Assembly (NCBI RefSeq): GCF_008642315.1 | Contig: NZ_CP029192.1 | Location: 62,001-126,000, forward strand | Length of the DNA stretch: 64,000 nucleotides | Reading direction: 5' to 3' | Source of the DNA: Streptomyces venezuelae | Lineage (GTDB): Bacteria > Actinomycetota > Actinomycetes > Streptomycetales > Streptomycetaceae | Position numbers and translations under genes: made by a program | Notes under the pieces: model-generated | What the model was told of the DNA's origin: nothing | What the model saw: only the letters and a program-made list of their open reading frames with translations | Databases searched by the model: none | In this document: positions 1-8,468 of the stretch, in pieces | Layout: the number at the start of each line of letters is the position of its first letter | How positions within the stretch are numbered: the stretch's first letter is position 1

Positions 1-201
1 CAGGCCGTCGGTGAGCAGCGCCAGGTCGGGGGCGGCCTGGCCGCGGTTGCGGGAGGCGTGGGCGACGGCTTCCAGCTGGTCGGCCAGGACCGACTTGGAG
101 TCGTGCAGGAGCCGGCCGACCAGGGTGGACTTGCCGTCGTCGACGGAGCCGGCGGTGGCGAAGCGCAGTGTGTCGGCGGCGGTGTCGCTCAGAACGCTCA
201 T
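1..201 (-). CDS. cysN: Sulfate adenylyltransferase subunit 1 (CysN), N-terminal part only
   Basis: This is the GTPase subunit of ATP sulfurylase, which with CysD makes adenylyl sulfate (APS) from ATP and sulfate. Only the first 67 codons are in the window; the gene runs off the left edge. The visible N-terminus contains the P-loop of the elongation-factor-like GTPase domain ([10 protein letters not shown], about residues 16-25) followed by the family-typical [10 protein letters not shown]. The start ATG overlaps the cysD stop as TGATG, so the two are translationally coupled. It is the last visible gene of a leftward operon that begins with two flavin monooxygenases. The identification is firm; completeness cannot be judged. 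Confidence 0.95.
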   Translation of the reverse strand, partial: MSVLSDTAADTLRFATAGSVDDGKSTLVGRLLHDSKSVLADQLEAVAHASRNRGQAAPDLALLTDGL

Positions 202-1136
202 CAGAAGTACCCCTCGCGCTTGCGGTCTTCCATCGCGGCCTCGGAGAGCTTGTCGTCGGCGCGGGTGGCGCCGCGTTCGGTGAGGCGGGACGCGGCGATC
301 TCCGTGATGACCTTGTCGATGGTGTCGGCGTCGGAGTCCACCGCGCCGGTGCAGGACATGTCGCCGACCGTGCGGTAGCGCACCCGGCGTTTCTCGGCCC
401 GCTCGCTATCCTTGGGGCCGCCCCACGCGCCGGCGGTCAGCCACATGTGGTTGCGTGCGAACACCTCGCGTTCGTGGGCGAAGTAGATGGCGGGCAGGTC
501 GATGTGTTCGCGGGCGATGTACTGCCACACGTCCAGCTCGGTCCAGTTGGACAGCGGGAAGACGCGGACGTGCTCGCGGGGCAGGTGCCGGCCGTTGTAG
601 AGCTGCCACAGTTCGGGGCGCTGGCGGCGCGGGTCCCACTGGGAGAACTCATCGCGCAGGGAGAACACGCGCTCCTTGGCGCGGGCCTTCTCCTCGTCGC
701 GGCGTCCGCCGCCGAAGACGGCGTCGAAGCGCTGCTGCTGGATGGTGTCGGTCAGCGGGCGGGTCTGCAGCGGGTTGCGGGTGCCGTCGGGGCGCTCTTT
801 GAGCACGCCGCGGTCGATGTAGTCCTGCACGTGGGCGACGTGCAGGCGCAGCCCGTGCGCGGCGACCACGCGGTCGCGGTACTCAAGCACCTCGGGGAAG
901 TTGTGGCCGGTGTCCACGTGCAGCAGCGCGAAGGGCACCGGCGCGGGCGTGAACGCCTTGAGCGCCAGGTGCAGCATGACGATGGAGTCCTTGCCGCCGG
1001 AGAAGAGGAGCACCGGGTTGTCGAACTCGCCCGCCACCTCGCGGAAGATGTGCACCGCCTCGGATTCCAGGGCGTCGGGGTGGGAGAGGGCGTAGGGGCT
1101 CTCGCCGGCCTGCACCGTGTCGAGGGGCGGTGTCAT
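201..1136 (-). CDS. cysD: Sulfate adenylyltransferase subunit 2 (CysD)
   Basis: This is the catalytic ATP-pyrophosphatase subunit of ATP sulfurylase, 311 aa, the usual length for CysD. The adenylyl-forming P-loop is clear ([16 protein letters not shown], about residues 40-55), and the Arg-rich [17 protein letters not shown] segment follows near residue 142. The C-terminal KREGYF ending is typical of the family. The start was chosen at MTPPLDT because it overlaps the cysC stop as ATGA; longer upstream reading belongs to cysC in another frame. It lies in the order cysC-cysD-cysN. Being co-directional and tightly packed with oxygenase genes, it probably supplies sulfate activation for a specialised pathway rather than only cysteine synthesis. 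Confidence 0.96.
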   Translation of the reverse strand: MTPPLDTVQAGESPYALSHPDALESEAVHIFREVAGEFDNPVLLFSGGKDSIVMLHLALKAFTPAPVPFALLHVDTGHNFPEVLEYRDRVVAAHGLRLHVAHVQDYIDRGVLKERPDGTRNPLQTRPLTDTIQQQRFDAVFGGGRRDEEKARAKERVFSLRDEFSQWDPRRQRPELWQLYNGRHLPREHVRVFPLSNWTELDVWQYIAREHIDLPAIYFAHEREVFARNHMWLTAGAWGGPKDSERAEKRRVRYRTVGDMSCTGAVDSDADTIDKVITEIAASRLTERGATRADDKLSEAAMEDRKREGYF

Positions 1137-1669
1137 AACAGTCCCCTTTCGGTGAGCAGGGCGTGCACCGCGGCGGCGGACTCCTTGACGCTCTGGTGCT
1201 GGGCGGGCAGGCGCAGGTCCGGTGCGGCGGGCTCCTCGTAGGGGTCGTCCACGCCGGTCAGGCCCCGGAGCTGGCCGGCGGCCTGCTTGGCGTACAGGCC
1301 CTTGACATCGCGTGCGCTGCACACCTCCAGGGGGGTGGCGACGTGCACTTCGAGGTAGGGGGTGCGGTTGCTGTCGTGGCGTTTGCGGACCGCCTCGCGG
1401 CTGTCGGTGTACGGGGCGATCACCGGGGCCAGTGCCAGGATGCCGTTGCGGGCCAGGAGTTCGGCGACGTAGCCGATGCGCTGCACGTTGGTGTCGCGGT
1501 CGGCGCGGGAGAAGCCGAGGCCGGCCGAGAGGGCCTCGCGGATCTCGTCGCCGTCCAGGACCTCCACGCGGTGCCCGTCCGCGCGGAGCCGGGCGGCCAG
1601 CTCGTAGGCGATGGTGGTCTTGCCGGCGCTGGGCAGGCCGGTGAGCCACACGGTGACTCCGGTCGTCAC
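1133..1669 (-). CDS. cysC: Adenylyl-sulfate kinase (CysC)
   Basis: This enzyme phosphorylates APS to PAPS, the sulfate donor for sulfotransferases. The product is about 178 aa, normal for a stand-alone CysC. It shows the P-loop GLPSAGKTT near the N-terminus, the LDGDEIREALS segment, the FSRADRD(T)NVQRIG APS-binding stretch and the CSARDVKGLYAKQ motif. I prefer the GTG start (VTTGVTVWLTGL): an AGGAG box lies directly against the ATG two codons upstream, which leaves no spacing for that ATG but gives six bases to the GTG. CysC makes PAPS rather than sulfide, so together with the sulfotransferase at 6.8 kb it points to sulfation of a product. Confidence 0.94.
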   Translation of the reverse strand: MTTGVTVWLTGLPSAGKTTIAYELAARLRADGHRVEVLDGDEIREALSAGLGFSRADRDTNVQRIGYVAELLARNGILALAPVIAPYTDSREAVRKRHDSNRTPYLEVHVATPLEVCSARDVKGLYAKQAAGQLRGLTGVDDPYEEPAAPDLRLPAQHQSVKESAAAVHALLTERGLL

Positions 1670-1719
1670 GGGCATCTCCTGGGGGGGTCGGGGGGTGTTG
1701 CCGGTGCGGCGTGCGGGTC

Positions 1720-3222
1720 TCAGAGCGTCCGGGCGGGCGGGTGCGGGGCGCCGAACCAGCGGGTCAGGACGTCGGTGAGGTCGCTGTCGGTGCCGGGCGC
1801 GGTCCAGGCGACGTAGCCGTCGGGACGGATGAGGACCGCCTGCGGGGCCGCACCGGCCGTATCGGCCGGGTCGGTGGTCCAGGTGCCGGTGACGATGTCG
1901 ATGCGGTCGGACCAGTCCTGGGCGAGCTGGGCCGCCTTGCCGCCCGTCCCGTCCGCGCCGTCGGTGGCGATCAGGACGCCGCGGGCGGCGTGCAGCAACT
2001 GCGCGATGCGGGTGCGGGTGCCGTCCGGGCGGGTCAGTTCCCGGGCGGGGGGCATGCGCCGGCCCAGCAGGGGGTGTTCGCCCGGGCCCAGGTCGTAGCG
2101 GATGCCCAGGCCGCTGAGGACGCCGGCCAGGTGTGCGGCCGCGTCCTTGTGGGTGAGCACCTCGCCGAGGACCTCGCGCAGCGGGGCCATCTCCTGCCCG
2201 GTCAGGCGCAGTTCGATGGCGGCGCGGGCGTTGCGCGCCAGTTGCTCCCCGATGGGGTGGCGCTCGGCGTGGTAGGTGTCCAGGAGGGCTTCGGGGGCGC
2301 GGCCGGCCAGCACCGATGCCAGTTTCCAGCCCAGGTTCACCGCGTCCTGCACGCCCACGCTCAGGCCCTGGGCCATCGCCGGGGGCTGGACGTGGGTGGC
2401 GTCGCCCGCCAGGAAGATCCGGCCGCGCCGGTAGTCGGCGGCCACCCGGGAGGCGTCGGTGAAGCAGCTGATCCAGCGGCACTGCCCGTGGTGGATGGAC
2501 TCGCCGGTCAACCGCTGCCAGGCGTCGGCCAGTTCGGTGTACGTGAGGGCCTCGCGGTCCTTGGGGCGCATGCCCCGCTCGTAGGCGACGATGCGGGTGA
2601 CGCCGTTCTCCAGGTCCATCGCCATGATCATGCTGCCGTCGGGGAGGTTCTCGCCGATGCGCCGGCGGCGGGTCTCGATGCCGGTGACATCGGCGGTGTA
2701 GAAGCCGCGGGTGGGTTCGGGGCCGGGGAAGTCGATGCCGGTCAGCTTGCGGACGGTGCTGCGGCCGCCGTCGCAGCCGATCAGGTAGCGGGCCCGGTCC
2801 CGGCCGGCCCCTTCCGGTCCCTCGAAGTCCACGGCGACGCCGTCGGGCCCTTGGTCCAGGTGGGTGACCTCGTATCCGCGGCGGATGGGCACGCCGAGTT
2901 CGCCCGCCCAGTCCTCCAGCATCCGCTCGGTGCGGAACTGCGAGACGCCCCGGGCGCCGCTGTGGTCCTCCTCCAGGATGCCCAGGTCGATGGGGACCCC
3001 GCCGAAGTGGGCGTCGGCCGGCTCCGTGTCGCCCAGCCGGTCGAGCAGTCCGCGCTGGTCGAAGCTTTCGACGGCGCGGCGGGTGAGGCTGGCGCCGCGC
3101 GATTCGCGGGCCGGGGCGGGCAGCTTCTCGTAGACGACGACGTCGGCGCCCGCCAGGCGCAGTTCGCCGGCCATCATCAGCCCGACCGGGCCCGCGCCGA
3201 CGACTATCACGTCCCTGGTCAT
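1720..3222 (-). CDS. FAD-dependent aromatic polyketide hydroxylase, PgaE/UrdE type (copy 1)
   Basis: This is a 500-aa class A flavoprotein monooxygenase of the kind that hydroxylates angucycline-type aromatic polyketides using NADPH and O2. The N-terminal FAD-binding VGAGPVGLMMAGEL, the central LIGCDGGRSTVRK (DG motif) and the later GRIFLAGDATHVQPP (GD motif) are all present. The C-terminal thioredoxin-like domain ends in RPDGYVAWTAPG...RWFGAP, which resembles PgaE as I remember it. An AGGAG box lies seven bases before the ATG. It follows a paralogue with a two-base gap and precedes cysC by about 50 bases, so all five genes are probably one transcript. Its last 250 bases are nearly identical in DNA to the paralogue. 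Confidence 0.9.
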   Translation of the reverse strand: MTRDVIVVGAGPVGLMMAGELRLAGADVVVYEKLPAPARESRGASLTRRAVESFDQRGLLDRLGDTEPADAHFGGVPIDLGILEEDHSGARGVSQFRTERMLEDWAGELGVPIRRGYEVTHLDQGPDGVAVDFEGPEGAGRDRARYLIGCDGGRSTVRKLTGIDFPGPEPTRGFYTADVTGIETRRRRIGENLPDGSMIMAMDLENGVTRIVAYERGMRPKDREALTYTELADAWQRLTGESIHHGQCRWISCFTDASRVAADYRRGRIFLAGDATHVQPPAMAQGLSVGVQDAVNLGWKLASVLAGRAPEALLDTYHAERHPIGEQLARNARAAIELRLTGQEMAPLREVLGEVLTHKDAAAHLAGVLSGLGIRYDLGPGEHPLLGRRMPPARELTRPDGTRTRIAQLLHAARGVLIATDGADGTGGKAAQLAQDWSDRIDIVTGTWTTDPADTAGAAPQAVLIRPDGYVAWTAPGTDSDLTDVLTRWFGAPHPPARTL

Positions 3223-3224
3223 GC

Positions 3225-4790
3225 TCACGCTCCTGTTCGCTGGGGGGCGCCGGATGCGGCGGGGGTGCCGGGAGTGCCGGGGGTGCTGGGGGCGCCGAAC
3301 CAGCGGGTCAGGACGTCGGTGAGGTCGCTGTCGGTGCCGGGCGCGGTCCAGGCGACGTAGCCGTCGGGGCGGATGAGGACGGCCTGCGGGGCCGCACCGG
3401 CCGTATCGGCCGGGTCGGCCGGGTCGGCCGGGTCGGTGGTCCAGGTGCCGGTGACGATGTCGATGCGGTCGGACCAGTCCTGGGCGAGCTGGGCCGCCTT
3501 GCCGCCCGTCCCGTCCGCGCCCTCGGTGGTGACCAGGACGCCGCGGGCCGCGTGCAGCAGCTGCGCGATGCGGGTGCGGGTGCCGTCGGGGCGGGTCAGC
3601 TCGTGCTGGGGCGGCATGCGCCGGCCCAGCAGGGGGTGTTCGCCCGGGCCCAGGTCGTAGCCGATGCCCAGGCCGCTGACGATGCCGGCCAGCTGCCCGG
3701 CGGCCTCCTTGTGCGCCACCAGTTCGCCCAGCACGCCGCGCAGCGGATCCATGTCGGCGTCGCCGAGGTAGAGCATCGAGGCGGCCTGCGCGTTGCGGAT
3801 CAACTGCTCGCCCACCGGGTGGCGTTCGCCGTGGTAGGTGTCCAGCAGGTGCGCGGGCGCCCGGCCGGCCAGGTGCGCGGCCAGTTTCCAGCCCAGGTTC
3901 GCCGCGTCCTGCAGCCCGGCGCTCAGGCTCCAGGCGGCCAGCGGCGGCATGGCGTGCGCGGCGTCGCCCGCCAGCAGCACCCGGCCGCGCCGGTACTCGG
4001 TGGCCAGGGCGGCCGCGTTGTTGCACGACCACATCCACTGCGCGGTGGCGTGGTGGATGGACTCGCCGGTCAACCGCTGCCAGGCGTCCGCGATCTGAGG
4101 GAACGTCAGCGTGGCGGGGTCCTGGTGCGGGGACAGGCCCTTGTCGTGGACGACGATGCGGCAGCGGCCCTCGCCCAGCGGGGTGCACACCACCATGTGC
4201 CCGCCGGGCAGGCGTTCCCCGATGGGCCGCGGGCGCAGCGTGATCCCTGTCAGCTCCGCGGTGTACATGCCGCGGGTGGCCTCCCACTGGCGGGCGGTGA
4301 TGCCGGCGGCCTCGCGGACGGTGCTGTGCGGGCCGTCGCAGCCCACCACGTAGCGGGCCCGGTGTTCGCCGGGGCCCTCGGGCCCCCGGCAGGTGACGAC
4401 GACGCCGTCGCTCTCCTCGCGCACCGCGGTGACCTCGACGCCGCGGCGCACCGGCACCCCGAGTTCGGCGAGCCGGGCGGCCAGCATCTCCTCGGTGCGG
4501 GCCTGGGACAGGCCGAGCACGCCGCTGTGGTCCTCCTCCAGCATGCCGAGGTCGAACCGGACGCCGCCGAAGTGGCCCATCGGCCCCCACCGGAAGGCGC
4601 CCAGCCCGGCCAGCAGGCCGCGCTGGTCCAGGGTTTCGGCCGCGCGCCGGTTGAAGCCGAGCGCGCGGGATTCCCCGGAGGGTGCGGGAAGCTTGTCGAA
4701 GACGGTGACATTCACACCGCCCAGGTGGAGTTCGCCGGCCAGCATCAATCCGACCGGACCGGCACCGACAATTATTACGCCAGTTTCCAT
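3225..4790 (-). CDS. FAD-dependent aromatic polyketide hydroxylase, PgaE/UrdE type (copy 2)
   Basis: This is a 521-aa paralogue of the next gene and the first gene of the leftward operon. It has the same layout: VGAGPVGLMLAGEL for the FAD ADP moiety, VGCDGPHSTVRE as the DG motif, GRVLLAGDAAHAMPP as the GD motif and a thioredoxin-like C-terminus. After the GD motif it reads LAAWSLSAG where active family members usually have GQGMN-like residues near the isoalloxazine, so flavin contacts or activity may differ. In-frame triplication of a PAD tripeptide lies near the C-terminus. A GGAAGG box precedes the ATG. Two tandem PgaE-type oxygenases are common in angucycline clusters, where one can act on the other's product. 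Confidence 0.88.
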   Translation of the reverse strand: METGVIIVGAGPVGLMLAGELHLGGVNVTVFDKLPAPSGESRALGFNRRAAETLDQRGLLAGLGAFRWGPMGHFGGVRFDLGMLEEDHSGVLGLSQARTEEMLAARLAELGVPVRRGVEVTAVREESDGVVVTCRGPEGPGEHRARYVVGCDGPHSTVREAAGITARQWEATRGMYTAELTGITLRPRPIGERLPGGHMVVCTPLGEGRCRIVVHDKGLSPHQDPATLTFPQIADAWQRLTGESIHHATAQWMWSCNNAAALATEYRRGRVLLAGDAAHAMPPLAAWSLSAGLQDAANLGWKLAAHLAGRAPAHLLDTYHGERHPVGEQLIRNAQAASMLYLGDADMDPLRGVLGELVAHKEAAGQLAGIVSGLGIGYDLGPGEHPLLGRRMPPQHELTRPDGTRTRIAQLLHAARGVLVTTEGADGTGGKAAQLAQDWSDRIDIVTGTWTTDPADPADPADTAGAAPQAVLIRPDGYVAWTAPGTDSDLTDVLTRWFGAPSTPGTPGTPAASGAPQRTGA

Positions 4791-4885
4791 TGTTGACCTT
4801 CCACGCGGGCGGCTGAGGAATCGTCGATGTCAAACTACACATCAGCATGTTCGGCTGCAATGACGGTGCTGAATTCATAAGTCGG

Positions 4886-4940
4886 CCCGCCCGCCCCCGC
4901 GTTCAACCGCTGATTTCCCGCGGTTGAACGCGGCGGGCGG
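4886..4940. promoter_or_regulatory. Long inverted repeat containing paired GCGGTTGAAC
   Basis: The arms GTTCAACCGC (4901-4910) and GCGGTTGAAC (4920-4929) pair perfectly across a nine-base loop, and GC-rich flanks extend the stem. It lies after the hydrolase gene and before the first oxygenase of the leftward operon. It has no T-run, so it may be a terminator, an operator or both. The GCGGTTGAAC arm recurs upstream of the hydrolase at 6686-6695. Confidence 0.6.
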
Positions 4941-4952
4941 ACTCTTTCCCCG

Positions 4953-4985
4953 ACTTCGGTCAACTTCGGTGACTTCTGCGACTTA
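4953..4985. repeat. Short direct repeats of ACTTC
   Basis: ACTTCGGT occurs at 4953 and 4963, followed by ACTTC at 4972 and ACTTA at 4981, so the unit recurs every 9-10 bases, about one helical turn. The repeats lie upstream of the leftward oxygenase operon, beyond the inverted repeat at 4886-4940. Helically phased direct repeats are the usual form of SARP-type activator sites, but no such activator is visible in this window. Confidence 0.4.
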
Positions 4986-5012
4986 CCCGGGGTGCACGGG
5001 CTGCCCGGGTTT

Positions 5013-6551
5013 TTACGGGACGGGGTCGGGCTGCGGGCCGGCCTGGCAGGTGGCGTCCGCGCCCCTGGCGGCGGGCGGGCGGCCGCCGTCCTTCAGGTAG
5101 GCGTCGACGACCGTGTTGACGCAGGCGTTGGCGTTGCGGGACAGGGACGTCTCGTGCTCGTAGCCGTTCTGCTCCACCAGCAGCCGGGAGTCGGGGAAGC
5201 GGCGGTGCAGGTCGCGGGCGCCGGCCAGCGGGGACCCGGCGACGTGCTCGCCCTGCACCACCAGGACGTTCACGCCCTTGGCGCCGACCTTGTGCGGGGT
5301 GCCCGCGGGCACGGGCCAGAACGCGCACGGCGCGTTGTACCAGGCGTTGAACCAGGTCAGGAAGGTGTTGCCGGAGCGGTAGTCGCGCGTGTAGTCGCGG
5401 TGCCAGCGCTGCCAGTCGCGCGGCCAGGGCGAGTCGGTGCACTGCACCGCGTTGTACATGGCCTGCTTGTTCTGCGTGGGGTAGCCCGGCTCGTTGAAGG
5501 CGGCCTTCAGGCCGGTGGCGTCCCCGCGCAGCACCCAGTCGGCCAGGGCCTTGGTGTGGCCCGTCCAGGCGGAGCGGCGGTAGAGGTCGACGAGGAACAT
5601 CTCGGTGTACTCGGCCGGGCCTATCTTGCCGTCGACGGGGGCCGTGCGCAGCCGTTGCATGCCTTGGTAGTACTTCGCCTCGACCGCGGCGCGGGTGGTG
5701 CCCAGGTGGTAGGTGGCGTCGTTGCGGGCGATCCAGGAGAAGTAGTTCTCGGCGCTCTTCTCGAAGGTCGCGTTCTGGGCGAGGACGTTCTTGTACCAGC
5801 CCTTGGCGGGCAGCATCACGGTGTCCAGGACCATCCGGCGCACCCGGTGGGGGTACATCGAGGCGTAGACCGAGCCGAGGTAGGTGCCGTAGTCCCAGCC
5901 GAAGTAGGTCAGTTGCTCCTGGCCCAGGGCCGCGCGGATCAGGTCCAGGTCGCGGGCGGTGTCCTTGGTGCTCAGGAAGTTCAGGGTGTCGCCGTGGGCG
6001 CGGCCGCAGCTGTCGGCGAAGACGCGGGCCCGGGTGCGCCAGGCGCGTTCCTCGGCGTGGGTGCGGGGCACCAGGTCGGCGCGGGCCTTGCCGGGCCAGA
6101 CGTACTCGGGTGCGCAGGTGATCCGCGGTTGGCTGGCGCCGGTGCCGCGCGGGTCGAAGCCGATCCAGTCGTAGGTGGCGCCGACGGCCGGGGACAGGCC
6201 CGAGGTGCCCTTGGCGAAGCGGGTGGGCAGGTCGCGGCCGAACTGGCCGGGCCACTGGCCGCGGTTGAGCAGCACGATGCCCTGGTAGCGGTCCTCGGGT
6301 GCGGTGTGCCGGGCGCGGGTCAGCGCCAGGTCGATGGTGCGGCCCCGCGGCTTGTCGTGGTCGAGCGGGACGGCGAGCGTGCCGCACTCCAGGCCCTTGA
6401 GCAGGCCTCCGACGACGGGGTCCTCGTCCGGGCAGGGCGACCAGGAGACGGTGGACGCCACCCGCTCCGGCGAGGCTTTCGCCGGGGCCGCGGTGACCGC
6501 TCCCGCCAGGGCGGTGGCGGCCGCCGCCGTAATTGCCAGTAACTTCCTCAC
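5013..6551 (-). CDS. Secreted alpha/beta hydrolase, tripeptidyl-aminopeptidase-like, with altered catalytic residues
   Basis: This is a 512-aa protein of the Streptomyces tripeptidyl aminopeptidase (SlpD/E) family. It starts with a signal peptide (VRKLLAITAAAATALAGAVTAAPAKA), followed by an alpha/beta hydrolase fold and the family's C-terminal domain. The GTG start is set by a GAAGGGG box and by the signal peptide. The nucleophile elbow reads YFGWDYGTYLG, with Asp220 where family members have Ser. The usual acid motif (QGELDP-like) reads QGEHVAGSP, so that Asp is also missing; a His follows in YEHETS. It could be a non-peptidase using Asp as nucleophile, like epoxide hydrolases, or a catalytically dead homologue. 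Confidence 0.85.
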   Translation of the reverse strand: MRKLLAITAAAATALAGAVTAAPAKASPERVASTVSWSPCPDEDPVVGGLLKGLECGTLAVPLDHDKPRGRTIDLALTRARHTAPEDRYQGIVLLNRGQWPGQFGRDLPTRFAKGTSGLSPAVGATYDWIGFDPRGTGASQPRITCAPEYVWPGKARADLVPRTHAEERAWRTRARVFADSCGRAHGDTLNFLSTKDTARDLDLIRAALGQEQLTYFGWDYGTYLGSVYASMYPHRVRRMVLDTVMLPAKGWYKNVLAQNATFEKSAENYFSWIARNDATYHLGTTRAAVEAKYYQGMQRLRTAPVDGKIGPAEYTEMFLVDLYRRSAWTGHTKALADWVLRGDATGLKAAFNEPGYPTQNKQAMYNAVQCTDSPWPRDWQRWHRDYTRDYRSGNTFLTWFNAWYNAPCAFWPVPAGTPHKVGAKGVNVLVVQGEHVAGSPLAGARDLHRRFPDSRLLVEQNGYEHETSLSRNANACVNTVVDAYLKDGGRPPAARGADATCQAGPQPDPVP

Positions 6552-6680
6552 GTAATCCCCTTCTTGAGGCAGATACGCCGCCGGGCCGGGCCGATATGCG
6601 GGCAGGCCGGCGAAGCCGATTTTCTCGGGCGGGTCCAGGGGGCGGCGCGAGACTATCGGGTGCGGGAAGTGGCGCGAAAA

Positions 6681-6695
6681 CAACCGCGGTTGAAC
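6681..6695. promoter_or_regulatory. Palindrome CAACCGCGGTTG with GCGGTTGAAC
   Basis: A perfect 12-base palindrome at 6681-6692 extends into GCGGTTGAAC (6686-6695), the same ten bases that form the arms of the inverted repeat at 4886-4940. It lies about 130 bases upstream of the hydrolase GTG, in its promoter region, which makes an operator plausible. A one-mismatch version (GCAGTTGAAC) lies at 8343-8352 in the next divergent intergenic region. Confidence 0.5.
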
Positions 6696-6761
6696 AATGA
6701 CCGGCGGTCGAGCGGTACTGGAACGGCGGTATCGGGCCGGAACAGCGGGACTCGTTCCGTA

Positions 6762-6808
6762 AATGCAAAAATCCCCGCGGCCAGCCGGTAATGGGCTGTC
6801 CGCGGGGA
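6762..6808 (-). terminator. Rho-independent terminator after the sulfotransferase gene
   Basis: Read leftward, a stem of TCCCCGCGG with its complement plus a CAGCC/GGCTG extension closes a short AT-rich loop. TTTTTGCATTT follows directly (bases 6771 down to 6761). This is a textbook intrinsic terminator 40 bases past the sulfotransferase stop and it separates that gene from the hydrolase downstream. Confidence 0.85.
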
Positions 6809-6848
6809 AAGGGAAAGAAATGCAGCGGGTGGTGTGCGGGGGTGGTGC

Positions 6849-7556
<708 letters not shown>

Positions 7557-7623
7557 GGTGCGGTTCCTTCCCTGCTGCTGGGTGGTCGAGTGGGGTGCGT
7601 GAGGGGCCGGCCGTCACTGTTAT

Positions 7624-7650
7624 GACGCCCGGCGGCGCACCGATGTGACA
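7624..7650 (-). promoter_or_regulatory. ECF41-type promoter of the sulfotransferase gene
   Basis: Read leftward, TGTCACA (7650-7644) is followed by exactly 16 bases and CGTC (7627-7624), about 68 bases before the sulfotransferase GTG. This equals the ECF41 consensus as I remember it. It is the closest match of five such sites in the window; the sigma factor genes lie 40 kb to the right. Confidence 0.75.
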
Positions 7651-7702
7651 GCCCCTCGTCACCGCACGGGCCGGGGCCCGCGGGGGACGGGGCGGGCTCG
7701 GG

Positions 7703-8149
7703 TCAGCGCCAGGCCGCGGGCACCTGCCGGGTGGCGACGTTGATGCGGTTCCAGCAGTTGACCAGGCCGATGTGGATGACCAGGGAGGCCAGTTCCTCCT
7801 CGGTGTAGTGGCCGGCCGCGTCCTGCCAGACCTCGTCGGGCACCGCGTCCTCCCGGCCGCTGAGCTCGGTGGCGTCCTCGGCCAGCGCCAGCGCCGCGCG
7901 CTCGGCGGGGGTGAAGCAGGTCGCCTCGCGCCACTCGGCGACCTGGGGCAGGCGGGCGTCGGCCTCGGCGGCCTGCCCCAGGTCGTCGGGGATGGTGTAG
8001 ATGCGGCCGTTGATCTGGCTCACCCGCAGCCGGATGAGATCCAGGGTCCGCTGCGGCACGCCGACCCTGCCGATGACCTTGGTCAGGTCGAGCAGGGGCT
8101 GCAGGGCGTCGGGCACGACCAGCGAAGGGTTGTTCATCCGCGGTGGCAT
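7703..8149 (-). CDS. Carboxymuconolactone decarboxylase/AhpD-like protein lacking the CxxC motif
   Basis: The 148-aa product has the all-helical AhpD-like fold signature: RLRVSQING near residue 50, then FTPAERAALALAEDATEL and the C-terminal LVNCWNRINVATR. In active family members ING is followed by CxxCxxxH, which makes up the peroxidase centre. Here that stretch reads INGRIYTIPDD, so both cysteines and the His are absent. AGGAG six to seven bases upstream fixes the ATG (MPPRMNNPS). The protein may be a non-redox enzyme or a structural relic. CMD-family genes are classic partners of ECF41 sigma factors, but I see no ECF41 promoter directly before this one. Confidence 0.8.
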   Translation of the reverse strand: MPPRMNNPSLVVPDALQPLLDLTKVIGRVGVPQRTLDLIRLRVSQINGRIYTIPDDLGQAAEADARLPQVAEWREATCFTPAERAALALAEDATELSGREDAVPDEVWQDAAGHYTEEELASLVIHIGLVNCWNRINVATRQVPAAWR

Positions 8150-8468
8150 CGGGGCGTCTCCTGTGAGTCGGGCCCGCGCCGACGCGCCGACGCGCCGCCC
8201 GGCGGCAGACGCACGGGGGCGGACGGGCAGGGCGGGGCGGGCAGCGGCGAGTGCCGGTCCACCAGGCTGCCGCCGCCTCGTGCGTTGGTGCAAGTGCCGC
8301 GCGAACAGGGCGCCTGGCAGCTGGTGTTCGACCGCGTGGTTGCCGCAGTTGAACATCCCCCACGTTCACGACGCCCCCGGGCGCGCCGGGCGAACTGTGT
8401 GACGCTTCGGTGGGCTCACCGCCCGTGACCACCCCCCTTTTTTTCGACGGACAGAAGGGACCACCGAC
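8150..8468. other. Divergent intergenic region between the AhpD-like and SDR genes
   Basis: These 319 bases separate two divergent starts and must hold both promoters. I see a one-mismatch copy of the GCGGTTGAAC motif (8343-8352). No convincing ORF, terminator or ECF41 site is visible. Confidence 0.5.

Noticed and set aside
8378..8403. TGTGAC in the AhpD/SDR divergent region as an ECF41 site
   Set aside because: The nearest GACG is 24 bases away, not 16.
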